Shown here in pieces: positions 15,326 through 23,502 of a stretch of DNA of 25,016 nucleotides. Below the pieces are notes generated by a model. The model did not search any database. It saw only the letters and a program-made list of their open reading frames with translations, and was not told the DNA's origin. Position numbers and translations under genes: made by a program. Numbering within the stretch: the stretch's first letter is position 1; the number at the start of each line of letters is the position of its first letter. The DNA is from CAYQTO01 sp964420455 (GTDB taxonomy: Bacteria > Sumerlaeota > Sumerlaeia > SLMS01): contig CAYQTO010000034.1 of NCBI GenBank assembly GCA_964420455.1, positions 1 through 25,016 on the forward strand, given 5' to 3'.

Positions 15326-15458
15326 CCCCGGGTTGAAACCCGGGGCTACGATTGCGACGCCCCTCCGGGGCTTGCACGGCCATCCGGAGACAGGGGCGCG
15401 CTGAAAGTGCGCCCGCAGAAAAGCCCAGGGTCAGCGGCGTGAGCCGCGCCACCCTGGG
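15326..15458. repeat. Cluster of REP-like palindromes
   Basis: Several perfect or near-perfect hairpins follow one another: CCCCGGGTT/AACCCGGGG (15326-15334 with 15337-15345), GCCCC/GGGGC (about 15359-15371), GGGCGC/GCGCCC (15394-15399 with 15409-15414), and a nested stem CCCAGGGT/ACCCTGGG (15424-15431 with 15451-15458) enclosing GCGGC/GCCGC. Such chains between genes resemble the REP/BIME-type elements seen in GC-rich PVC bacteria. A related palindrome lies at about 15634-15655. No transposase is present. Confidence 0.65.
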
Positions 15459-15471
15459 TTTCGGTCGTTCA

Positions 15472-15538
15472 CCCACCCGCACCCTGTAGGGGTGCCGCAC
15501 GAACAACAGCCAACAATGAGGTCAGGGGTTCAGGAGGG
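15472..15538 (+). repeat. 67-bp intergenic direct repeat, copy 2
   Basis: This is the second copy of the repeat at 15129-15195, with four substitutions and no indels. It is followed within 10 bases by the inverted repeat TGTCTAT-CCAT-ATAGACA (15546-15563). Confidence 0.8.
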
Positions 15539-15545
15539 GGATTCG

Positions 15546-15563
15546 TGTCTATCCATATAGACA
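15546..15563. promoter_or_regulatory. Perfect inverted repeat of the window-wide GTCTAT motif
   Basis: TGTCTAT and ATAGACA are separated by CCAT, giving a 7-bp perfect dyad in otherwise GC-rich intergenic DNA. Each arm equals the first part of the recurrent octamer GTCTATAC with its 5' pyrimidine. It could be a protein-binding site, or a head-to-head motif pair of the kind uptake sequences form. Confidence 0.45.
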
Positions 15564-15711
15564 GAGGAAACGACTCTTCCCCTCCTTCTTGGATCCAATT
15601 TTGTCTCCGGAAGGGGCCCCAGCAGCTATCCACCCGGGGTTAACCCGGGGGAAGGGATCGCACACACCCCCATCATCCTTGCCGTCCCGTTTGTTCTGTC
15701 GACGATCCGGA

Positions 15712-18700
15712 TCAGCCCGTGCTCTCGAGCAGTCCGCTGTCCTCCACCTCGTCAAAGCGCACGCTCACCAGCTTGCTGATGCCGGGCTCCTGCATCGTCA
15801 CGCCGTAGATGGTGTCCGCCAGCGCCATGGTGATCTTGTTGTGGGTGATGACGAGGAACTGGGTGGTGCGGGAGAATTCGCGGATGGCGCGGCAGAAGCG
15901 GCGGCAGTTTTCGTCGTCGAGGGGAGCGTCGACCTCGTCGAGCACGCACACCGGCGAGGGGCGGAACTGGAAGAGGGCCAGCATGAGGGCAATCGCCGTC
16001 ATCGCCTTCTCGCCGCCGGACATGAGCTGGATCGATCCGCCGATGCGCTTGCCCGGCGGCTGTGCATAGATTTCTATACCGGGCTCCGGGCTGTTCGCGT
16101 CCTCCACGAGTCGAAGGTCCCCCTCGCCGCCCTCGAAGAGGCGACGGAAGTTTGCCTGGAAATTCTCGCGGATCCGTGTATACGCCTCGCTGAAGAGGCG
16201 GGTCGTGGTCTCGTCCAGGGTGCGGATCGTCTCGGCGAGCTGGTCCTTCGCCGCCGTCAGGTCGTCGCGCTGCACCACGAGGAAATCGCGTCGTTCCTTC
16301 TGCTCGTTGTACTCGTCGATCGCCGTCTCGTTGACGCCGCCCATGCGGGTGAGCTTCTCGCGCAGCTCGTTGACGAGGGCGCGGAGTGCGGGCAGTTCGG
16401 TCACCTCGTCGTCGCGGGCGAAGACCTTGGTGAGGTCCTCGGGGGCTTCCTCCTCGTCGTCGCTGCTGCCGTCCATGGCGACGACGGCGGTGGCCTCGCC
16501 CTCCTGGTCGGCACCGAGGCCCGCTTCGAGCTCCGCCAGCGTGCAGGCGAACTCGTCCTCCGCCTCCTGCTCGATCACGGTGATCTGGCTTCGCAGGTCC
16601 GTCGCCTCCAGCTCGACCTCGTGGAGCGTGTTCTGGCGCTGGTTGCGGTCCCGTGTCAGGGTCTGAACCTCCGCCAGCCCCTCGCGCGCCTTGCGCAGCC
16701 GTTCCTCGTTCTCCTGTGCCAGGTGGGAAATGGCCGCCTCCACCCGGTCACGCTGCTGGATGTGTTCGGCGAGCCGCGCCTCCGCCCCGGTGATCTCCTC
16801 GTCCACCCCGCCGCGCTGCCCCTCGATCGTCCCCTTCTCTTCCACGCGGGTGGCGATCTCGGCGACGGTGGCCTCTATCTGGTTTTGCAGGTCCTCGCGG
16901 CGATGGTCCAGGGCGGTCACGCGCTCGCGGAGCCCGCTGAGGGCCGCCCGAGCTGCAGCTGCCTCCTCGCCAAGGCGCTCAAGAAGCCCGGTCCGCTCGC
17001 CGGTGGCCGCCTCCACCTCGTCTATACGCGCCTCCAGAGTCGCGATCCCCTGGTTCAGCGCCCCCAGCCCCTCCGCGCACACCTGAATCCGTTCCTCGTG
17101 CCTGCCGAGGTCGTGGCGTTGCTGCACGTGGCGCGCCTCCGCCGCGGCGAGCTGGTTGCGGCGCTCCTTCGCCCGCTCCTCCCCCGCCTGCTGGTCCCGT
17201 TCCGCGCGGCTCTCCGCCACCTGCTGCTCGTGGAGCTCCGCCTGGATCGCCGCCGCCTCCGCGTGCGCCTGCGACAACTCGTCGGTGGCCGACGCGAGCT
17301 CCTCCTGAAGGCGCTGGCGCTTCTGGTCGAGCACGCCCACCTGGTCGCGCATCTCGCGGATGTCCCGCGACCGGCTCAGGAAGCCCTGGGACTTGTGGGA
17401 CCCGCCGGTAAGGACGCCGGAGGGGTCCACCAGCTCGCCCTCCAGCGAGACATAGCGGTTGCGAAGGCCCTGCTTCTGGAGTTCCACCGCCACCGGCAGG
17501 TCCTCGACGATGATCGTGGTCCCCAGCCGCCGGTCGATCGCCTTGTCTATACGCCTGTCGAAGCGGACCAGATCGCGGGCGAAGCCGACCACGCCGGGAC
17601 GGCCGATCACCGGCCGCAGCGCGTCGAAGCGCGTGTTCGCCGACAGCAGGTCCAGCGGCAGGAACGTCGCCCGCCCCTGGCGCTTCTCCTTCAGGTAGCG
17701 GATCGCTGCCTGCGCGTCCTTCTCGCTCTCCGCCACAATGTCCTGGAGCGAGGCGCCGAAGGCGACCTCGAGGGCGACCTCGTACTCGGCGGGGACGGTC
17801 ACCAGGTTGGTCAGCACGCCGATGAGCCCGCAAAGGTGTCCGTCCGCGGCGGCACGCATGACCACCTGGACGCCGCGATAGAAGCCCTCGTAGCGGGCCT
17901 CGAGCTCCTCCAGCGCTTCCAGGCGGGAGGCCGCCTGGTTGTGGGCCCGGGTGGCGGCGTCGAGTTCCTTCGCGAGGCCGGACTTCTCCGCCTCCCGTTC
18001 GCGGATGCGGGTGGAAAGGTCGCGATGGCGTGTGGTCAACTCGTCTATACGTGCCCGCAGGCGGGCGTGCTCGGCACGGGCCGCCTCCGCCCGAGCCTCC
18101 GACTCGGCGGCCTCCTCGCGCAGCGTCCTCATGGTCTCCTCGTGGGAGGCGATCTCGCCGCGCAGCCGCTCAACGAGCTGCTCGGAAAGGGCCCGGTCCT
18201 GCTCGACCTTGCTGCGCTTGGTGCGTTCCGTTTCGAGCTCGCGACGGAGCCGGTTCACGTCGGCGCTGGAGCTCTCGTGCTCGCGGCGCAGGGCTTCGAG
18301 CCGTCTCGCGGCCTCCTCCGCCCCGGCGGACTTTTCGCGCAGGGCCGCCGTCTCCCGGGCCAGGTCCGCCTCCGCCGCCGCCAGCGTCTGGCGCAGCACC
18401 TGCTCGCGGCTGCGCGCCGCCGCCAGCTGTTTCTCCACCATCTCCTCGCGCTCGTCCAGGCTCCCGGCGGTCTGCCGTGCCCCCTCGATCCGCCGCTGCT
18501 CGCGGTTGATCAGTTCCTGCGCGTCGTAGCGCTCCTGCTGGAGTTGCTGGAGGGAGCCCTGGTACTCCTCGATGAGCTGGGCCGACTCCGCCCGCCGGGC
18601 CTCCGCCGCGGCGAGCTTCGCGCTCGCCTCCTCGAACGCCGCCCGCGCCTCCACCAGCCGCCGGTCCACGTCCACCAGCCGCCCGGAAAGCAGCCGCCCC

Positions 18701-19404
18701 CGCGTCACCAGGAGCCGCTTCTGCAGCCGGTTCAGCCGCCGCCGGTAGCGCCGGTGCCGCTCTGCCTTCTTCGCCTGTCTATACAGGCTGTTGCACTGGC
18801 GCTCCACTTCGGACATGATGTCGTACAGCCGCAGCAGGTCCTCCTCCGTGCGGACCAGCTTGCGCATGGTCTCCTCGCGGCGGGCCTTGTAGCGCGAGAT
18901 CCCCGCTGCTTCCTCGAACAGCTCGCGGCGCTCCGCCGGCTTCGCCCCGGTGATCGCCCCGATCTGGTTCTGCTCGATGATCGAGTAGTTGTCCGCCCCA
19001 AGCCCGGTATCCAGGAACAGCTCCTGGACATCGCGCATGCGGCCCTTCTGCTTGTTAATCTGGTATTCGGAATCGCCGTTGGAAAAGCGCCGGCGGGTCA
19101 CCATCACCTCGCTGTGGTCGAGCCGCAGAAGGCCCGCCTCGTTGTTGACGATGAGGTTCACCTGGGCGAAGTGGGCGGGCTTGAGGGAGGCGGAGCCCCG
19201 GAACACCACGTCACCCATGTTCGAGCCACGAAGCGACTTGGCACTCGTTTCCCCGAGCACCCAGCGGATCGAATCGAGGACGTTCGACTTACCACATCCG
19301 TTGGGACCGACGACGATGGTGATGCCATCGAGGAACTCGATGGAGGTTTTGTGGGCGAAGGACTTGAAGCCGTGCAGCTCGAGGCGCTTGAGAAATCGGG
19401 TCAC
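15712..19404 (-). CDS. smc: Chromosome segregation protein SMC
   Basis: The 1230-aa protein is a full-length SMC. The N-terminal head has LKRLELHGFKSFAHKT (5-20) and the Walker A motif GPNGCGKSN (33-41). The two long coiled coils are Glu/Ala/Arg-rich, about 170-500 and 680-1000. The hinge (about 505-670) includes HLCGLIGVLTNLVTVPAEYE and GELVDPSGVLTGGS. The C-terminal head has the signature SGGEKA (from about 1129) and the Walker B motif VCVLDEVDAPLDDEN (about 1152-1166). SMC dimers load on DNA with ScpAB, extrude loops and organise the origin region. The GTG start at 19404 is the first possible start after an in-frame stop and gives the usual SMC N-terminus; no clear Shine-Dalgarno is seen. 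It is a single-gene unit that diverges from the cytochrome gene. Four exact copies of the GTCTATAC octamer lie in it. Confidence 0.97.
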   Translation of the reverse strand: MTRFLKRLELHGFKSFAHKTSIEFLDGITIVVGPNGCGKSNVLDSIRWVLGETSAKSLRGSNMGDVVFRGSASLKPAHFAQVNLIVNNEAGLLRLDHSEVMVTRRRFSNGDSEYQINKQKGRMRDVQELFLDTGLGADNYSIIEQNQIGAITGAKPAERRELFEEAAGISRYKARREETMRKLVRTEEDLLRLYDIMSEVERQCNSLYRQAKKAERHRRYRRRLNRLQKRLLVTRGRLLSGRLVDVDRRLVEARAAFEEASAKLAAAEARRAESAQLIEEYQGSLQQLQQERYDAQELINREQRRIEGARQTAGSLDEREEMVEKQLAAARSREQVLRQTLAAAEADLARETAALREKSAGAEEAARRLEALRREHESSSADVNRLRRELETERTKRSKVEQDRALSEQLVERLRGEIASHEETMRTLREEAAESEARAEAARAEHARLRARIDELTTRHRDLSTRIREREAEKSGLAKELDAATRAHNQAASRLEALEELEARYEGFYRGVQVVMRAAADGHLCGLIGVLTNLVTVPAEYEVALEVAFGASLQDIVAESEKDAQAAIRYLKEKRQGRATFLPLDLLSANTRFDALRPVIGRPGVVGFARDLVRFDRRIDKAIDRRLGTTIIVEDLPVAVELQKQGLRNRYVSLEGELVDPSGVLTGGSHKSQGFLSRSRDIREMRDQVGVLDQKRQRLQEELASATDELSQAHAEAAAIQAELHEQQVAESRAERDQQAGEERAKERRNQLAAAEARHVQQRHDLGRHEERIQVCAEGLGALNQGIATLEARIDEVEAATGERTGLLERLGEEAAAARAALSGLRERVTALDHRREDLQNQIEATVAEIATRVEEKGTIEGQRGGVDEEITGAEARLAEHIQQRDRVEAAISHLAQENEERLRKAREGLAEVQTLTRDRNQRQNTLHEVELEATDLRSQITVIEQEAEDEFACTLAELEAGLGADQEGEATAVVAMDGSSDDEEEAPEDLTKVFARDDEVTELPALRALVNELREKLTRMGGVNETAIDEYNEQKERRDFLVVQRDDLTAAKDQLAETIRTLDETTTRLFSEAYTRIRENFQANFRRLFEGGEGDLRLVEDANSPEPGIEIYAQPPGKRIGGSIQLMSGGEKAMTAIALMLALFQFRPSPVCVLDEVDAPLDDENCRRFCRAIREFSRTTQFLVITHNKITMALADTIYGVTMQEPGISKLVSVRFDEVEDSGLLESTG

Positions 19405-19720
19405 GGGAGCACATCCACAGGAGCAGGATCAGCGGGTACGTGCGGTGTCTCTGGCAAGCGGGAAGACTGGCAAGGAGGAGCTTGCGGACAGGGGCTGTTT
19501 TTTTTGGTTTGGGGGACGGGAGCAACGGCAAACATCGCGTCCGGACAAAAGTTGTGGAAAACCCTCCGTCGCAAGCCATTCTTTCCACGGAATGCTCGAG
19601 AATGAAAGGTGCATCGCTTCATTCCGCCGAACCGATTTCCCCTTCATCCAAAGCTTGACACAGTTGTGTAGGATGCGCCTTGTCGGCCATGGTCAACATT
19701 GATCAGAGGAGCCCGTTCGG
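19405..19720. other. Intergenic region between divergent smc and cytochrome genes
   Basis: This 316-base region must hold promoters in both directions. A run of eight or more T on the + strand begins at about 19498. TTGACA occurs at 19655-19660 on the + strand, but no convincing -10 box lies at the right distance, so I do not call a promoter. I see no gene or RNA in it. Confidence 0.5.
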
Positions 19721-20809
19721 GTGAAAAAGTCTTTCGTTTTTGCGCTGCTGGCGGCGACCCCGCTCGCCCTCCCCGCCCAGCGCGTCCCAAATACTGACCT
19801 CGTCATTCCCGACGTCGACTCGGTGCCGGAGCGTCTCAGCGACATGCCCGCCCTGTGGCTCGCCGGCAAGGGCCGCGGCCACGAGGTTCCCGGCGTCTTC
19901 TTCTACGAGCCCTCCGCCAAGCTCTGGTCCGACTTCGGCCAGAAGGAACGCTACATCGCCGTCCCCGGCACCGAGCAGGTCGAGCTCACCATGGAGGACG
20001 GCTGGATCTATCCCGACCGCTCCCTGATCATCAAGAACTTCGCCCTGCCCCTCGACGAACGCGACCCCGACAATTCCGCCCTCCGCATTGAGACCCGCCT
20101 CCTCTACCTCAAGGACGGCCAATGGCATGGCTACTCCTATCAGTGGAACGAGGACGAGACCGACGCGGTCCTCCTCGACGGTCGCGTCTTCCGTCCCTTC
20201 ACCATCATCGATCCCGAGGGGAACCCCTTTCAGTACTCCTGGCTCTATCCCTCCGCCACCGACTGCCTCCAGTGCCACAACAGCAGCAACGGCCACACCG
20301 CCGGCGTCAGCACCCCCGCCCTCAACTACATCACCACCTATCCCGGCACCAACATCACCGCCAACCAGCTGGAGCACCTCGCGACCCAGAGCCTCTTCAC
20401 CGGGCCTCTTCCCGCCCCCGTCGACGAACTGCCCCGCATGGTCGATTACTCCGATCCCTCCGAGCCCCTCGAGGCCCGCGCCAAGGCCTACCTCGACATG
20501 AACTGCGCCACCTGCCACCGCCCCGGCGGCAGCGCCGGCGTCGATCTTGATCTCCGCTACGTCACCTCCCTCAAGGACATGGACATCCTCGGCGGCGATC
20601 CCCAGACCACCGCCTTCGGAAACGACATTGTTCACGTCATGCCCAAGGACCTGGACAACTCGCTCATCTACGTCCGCATGAACGAGCTCAACCCGGTCCG
20701 CCGCATGCCCCCCGTCGCCTCCTACCGTAAGGACGAGCAGGGGATCGAGATCATTCGCCAGTGGATCCTTTCCATCGAGAGCGACCGCGACACCTGGGCG
20801 TTTTACTGA
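19721..20809 (+). CDS. Secreted diheme c-type cytochrome, SO_2930-type family
   Basis: The 362-aa protein carries a signal peptide (MKKSFVFALLAATPLALPAQ) and two heme c attachment sites, CLQCH (182-186) and CATCH (262-266), so it is a periplasmic diheme cytochrome. The first half follows the SO_2930/HNE_0200-type family: FYEPSAKLWSDFGQKERYIAVP (61-82), IYPDRSLIIKNFALP (96-110), LRIETRLLYLKDGQWHGYSYQWNEDETDA (121-149). The family often sits near beta-propeller or parallel-beta-helix redox proteins, but its electron donor and acceptor are not known. The GTG start at 19721 has AGAGGAG nine bases upstream. It stands alone and diverges from smc. Confidence 0.85.
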   Translation: MKKSFVFALLAATPLALPAQRVPNTDLVIPDVDSVPERLSDMPALWLAGKGRGHEVPGVFFYEPSAKLWSDFGQKERYIAVPGTEQVELTMEDGWIYPDRSLIIKNFALPLDERDPDNSALRIETRLLYLKDGQWHGYSYQWNEDETDAVLLDGRVFRPFTIIDPEGNPFQYSWLYPSATDCLQCHNSSNGHTAGVSTPALNYITTYPGTNITANQLEHLATQSLFTGPLPAPVDELPRMVDYSDPSEPLEARAKAYLDMNCATCHRPGGSAGVDLDLRYVTSLKDMDILGGDPQTTAFGNDIVHVMPKDLDNSLIYVRMNELNPVRRMPPVASYRKDEQGIEIIRQWILSIESDRDTWAFY

Positions 20810-20824
20810 GCCGGCCGGGAGTCC

Positions 20825-21322
20825 TCAGCGCCCCTTCGCCGACGCCATCCCCCGCCCGACGGCCTCCGCCAGCTCCTCCGATCGCCGGCTCCCCACCAGC
20901 ACGCGCCTGCCCCCCGTCGTCACAAACTGCACCCCGCGGTCTCCGCTCACCGTGTAGGCCCAGCCGCGCCTGAATCCGTGGCGCCACCCCCAGCCCCCGT
21001 ACTCGGCGATCGGCTTGTAGGTCCGCGGCGTCGCTTCCGCGATCTCGTCGAAACCGACCCGCCACGTCACGAACGGCCGGAGCCGCACCTCGACCCCGCC
21101 CTCGTCCACCACCGTCCGCAGTCGCATCATCTCGATCAGCAGCGCCGCGAAGCTCGTCACCACCGTCGAGATCCCGATAATCGTCCAGTCCGACGGCCCG
21201 AGCGACTCGTCGTTCCAGAACACGGCCACCAGGATCCCCATCGTCAGGACGTAGGTGGCAAGGATGACCCCCCGCATCCAGCCGGGGAATTTTTGGACTT
21301 CCTGAAACCGGATGGTTGGCAT
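20825..21322 (-). CDS. Small membrane protein with bacterial PH-like domain
   Basis: The 165-aa protein has two membrane helices (about 18-36 and 45-64). The soluble C-terminal domain has a strand pattern like bacterial PH-like/DUF6141-type proteins: VVDEGGVEVRLRPFVTWRVGFDEIAEA (71-97), then GWAYTVSGDRGVQFVTTGGRRVLVGSRRSEELAEAV. Such domains probably bind ligands or partners at the membrane; no catalytic motif is seen. It lies 15 bases past the cytochrome stop on the opposite strand and 32 bases after the mazG stop, so it may be the last gene of the FNR-mazG run. Confidence 0.65.
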   Translation of the reverse strand: MPTIRFQEVQKFPGWMRGVILATYVLTMGILVAVFWNDESLGPSDWTIIGISTVVTSFAALLIEMMRLRTVVDEGGVEVRLRPFVTWRVGFDEIAEATPRTYKPIAEYGGWGWRHGFRRGWAYTVSGDRGVQFVTTGGRRVLVGSRRSEELAEAVGRGMASAKGR

Positions 21323-21354
21323 CGGCGCCGGCCTCCGCGCGCGGGATGCCTTTC

Positions 21355-22272
21355 CTACCCCGCGGCGGGGTCCCTATTCACGGAATCGGCCGGGGCGCGG
21401 GCGGCCCGCTCGCGCGCCTTCGCCTCGTTCCAGTACCCGTCCATCTCCTCAAGAGTCGCCTCCTCGGGCCGGCGGCCGTCCGCCGCGAGCCGCTCCTCCA
21501 CGAACCGGAACCGACGGTCGAACTTTCGGTTGGTCGCCTGCAGCGCCTGCTCCGGGTCGATCTTGAGGAACCGCGCCAGGTTCACCATCGCGAACAGCAG
21601 GTCGCCCAACTCGTCCTCCACCGCCGCCCGGTCGATTCCCTCCGGAGTGCCGCCGGTGCCCTTCACCGGCGCGCCAATCTGACCGCTGCGCGGGGCCAGT
21701 TCCGCCTCCAGCTCCGCCGTCTCCTCGCGAATCTTCTCCAGCACGGACTCCACCTCGCCCCAGTCGAAGCCCACCTTGGCGGCCTTCGCCTGGAGCTTGT
21801 AGGCCCGCTGCAGCGACGGCAGGGCCCGCGGGATGCCGTCGAGGGCGCTCGGCGCCGGACCCTCCTCCCCCGCCTTCTCCGCGCGCTCCTCCCGCTTGAT
21901 CGCCTCCCAGTTGCGCAGCACCGCCTCCGCGTCCGCCGCGTCCCGTTCCCCAAACACGTGCGGGTGCCGCCGCACCAGCTTGTCGCAAATCGCTGTATAG
22001 ACGTCATCGACGGTGAAGGCGCCCGCGCGTCGCGCCAGCGCCGCGTGGAAGACGATCTGGAGCCCGAGGTCACCCAGCTCGGCGCACAACTCCCCCATGT
22101 CCCCGTCGTCGATCGCCTCCACCACCTCGTACACTTCCTCGATGGCGTACCGCTTGAGGCTCTCGTGGGTCTGCTCGCGGTCCCAGGGACACCCCTGCTC
22201 GGAAAGTAGCGCCTCCATGATCGCCACGAGGCGGCGAAACGGGTCCGGATCGTTGGGGGCGGGGAGGGGCAT
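21355..22272 (-). CDS. mazG: Nucleoside triphosphate pyrophosphohydrolase MazG
   Basis: The 305-aa protein has the two-domain MazG arrangement. The first domain contains CPWDREQTHESLKRYAIEEVYEVVEAIDDGD (28-58) and ELCAELGDLGLQIVFH (61-76). This supplies the EExxE (45-49) and ExxD (65-68) metal-binding motifs. The second repeats the pattern near AVEDELGDLLFAMVNLARFLKIDPEQAL (about 225-252). MazG hydrolyses (d)NTPs to monophosphates plus pyrophosphate and in E. coli tempers ppGpp-linked stress. The ATG at 22272 overlaps the TGA of the upstream reductase gene by one base (TGATG), a translational-coupling arrangement that fixes the start. Length is slightly above the E. coli protein (263 aa) because of Gly/Pro/Glu-rich linkers. 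Confidence 0.93.
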   Translation of the reverse strand: MPLPAPNDPDPFRRLVAIMEALLSEQGCPWDREQTHESLKRYAIEEVYEVVEAIDDGDMGELCAELGDLGLQIVFHAALARRAGAFTVDDVYTAICDKLVRRHPHVFGERDAADAEAVLRNWEAIKREERAEKAGEEGPAPSALDGIPRALPSLQRAYKLQAKAAKVGFDWGEVESVLEKIREETAELEAELAPRSGQIGAPVKGTGGTPEGIDRAAVEDELGDLLFAMVNLARFLKIDPEQALQATNRKFDRRFRFVEERLAADGRRPEEATLEEMDGYWNEAKARERAARAPADSVNRDPAAG

Positions 22273-23293
22273 CAGGCGGAGACCGGCGCGTCCTCGAGCG
22301 GCACCCCCGCCGTCTTCAGCCGGTCGATCATCTGCGCCTTCAGTTCCTCGTTCTTCAGGTCCAGGATCGGCGTGGTGTCGTACTGCTCGAAGAAAATGGA
22401 GGGGCCGCAATCGGCGGGGACGCCGAACTCGCGGCGCATGCGCCGGTCCGCCGGTACAAAACCCCGATGGAAAAGCGCCGTCAGCGTGTTGGCGATGGTC
22501 CCCTGGAGCCCGCAGATCATGACCGTGCAATTCTGTGGATTGAGCCCGCCTTTGCCGAGTTGGAAGAACTCCTCGAGCTCGCCGAGGCGATCGGGTTCGA
22601 AGTGCCCCTCCGCTCGGCCCACGAGGCCGGACCAGTCCGCCGCCTCCACGGCCGCGAGATCGTCGCCGCATACCGCGGCGCCGCCCCCGGCTTGTTCAGC
22701 AACGCTTCCAGCTCCTCCCGATACCCCAGGTCCACCGGGTAACTGGCCCCATGGACGATCGCGTATGGCCCGGGATCCCCGGTCTGGTGGTGGTGCTCGA
22801 ACACCATCGAGGTGAACGGCGCCAGGCCGGTCCCCGCGGCGACGAGGATGCGCAGCCGCCGGTCCTCCTTCCCCATGCACTTCTCCTCGGTGAAGTGCCC
22901 CTGAATCTTGGGCCGCATCATCAGCCGGTCGCCCTCCTCGACCTTGAACAACAGATGCGTCAGCGGGTTGTCGCTGGTGGGCTGGCTGACGTAGCGGATG
23001 TAGAACTCGAGGTACTCGCCGTGGAGGTAGGGGGCGGAGGCGATGGAGTAGGGCCGCATGACCCCGCCCTTCTCGGGGTGATTAAGCCCAATGATTGCGT
23101 ACTGGCCCGGGATAAACGTCGCGATGGGATCGTCGTGGCGGACGCGAAAAATCGCCAGCGTCGGAGTCAGGAGCTCTTTGTGGATGATCGTGGCGTTGTA
23201 TTCGAGGGCCTTGGTGGTCACGGGCGTGGCAACTTTCCGGGCGGAGACGCCCGCTGGCGCCACCGACCTGCGTCGAAGATCAAAGGCTGTCAT
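22272..23293 (-). pseudogene. Ferredoxin-NADP(+) reductase-like flavoprotein, interrupted by a single-base frameshift
   Basis: Two overlapping frames together make one normal reductase. From 23293 the frame gives the FAD-binding barrel, with FIPGQYAIIGLN, RPYSIASAP and the NAD(P)-domain GTGLAPFTSMVFEHHHQTG, then ATISRPW, after which it becomes nonsense. The other frame continues as EAADWSGLVGRAEGHFEPDRL, GLNPQNCTVMICGLQGTIANTL and a C-terminal EQYDTTPILDLKNEELKAQM, ending at 22274-22272. Restoring one G in TGGAGG near 22645-22648 joins them. The call is therefore a subclass of plant-type/Fpr reductase transferring electrons between NADPH and ferredoxin or flavodoxin. Either the gene is freshly broken or the base is a sequencing error; intact flanking similarity makes error plausible. 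The ATG at 23293 lacks a Shine-Dalgarno; GTG 23221 is an alternative start. It overlaps mazG by one base. Confidence 0.8.
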
Positions 23294-23502
23294 GGAGGAC
23301 CCGATCCGGGGGGGTCAACGGGGATGCCCGGTCTCCATTTCCCCCCGCGGGGGGCGAAGCCCCTTTCAATTTGGAGGACTTATCCCAAACTTTTGACGAA
23401 AATTTTTAATTGAGTTGACCTCTATGGCCTTCCCGAGGCATACCTACGGCGTTTGTGGGGGATGACCCCAGCATACGCAATGCCCCAAGGTGGTCCCATC
23501 AC
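23294..23502. promoter_or_regulatory. Divergent intergenic region with AT-rich block
   Basis: Between the reductase (-) and ROK (+) genes, 23366-23425 is strikingly AT-rich for this genome (for example AAAATTTTTAATTGAG) and carries two TTGAC boxes on the + strand (23393-23397 and 23415-23419). The second has CATACC 18 bases downstream as a weak -10. On the minus strand TTAAAA followed by GATAAG is a possible but poor promoter. The region probably holds both promoters and perhaps a ROK operator; exact sites are uncertain. Confidence 0.4.

Noticed and set aside
15589..19605. A 1338-residue open frame on the plus strand
   Set aside because: It is the antisense shadow of smc, whose motifs are unambiguous.
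19655..19660. TTGACA before the cytochrome gene as a -35 box
   Set aside because: No acceptable -10 box lies 16-18 bases downstream.
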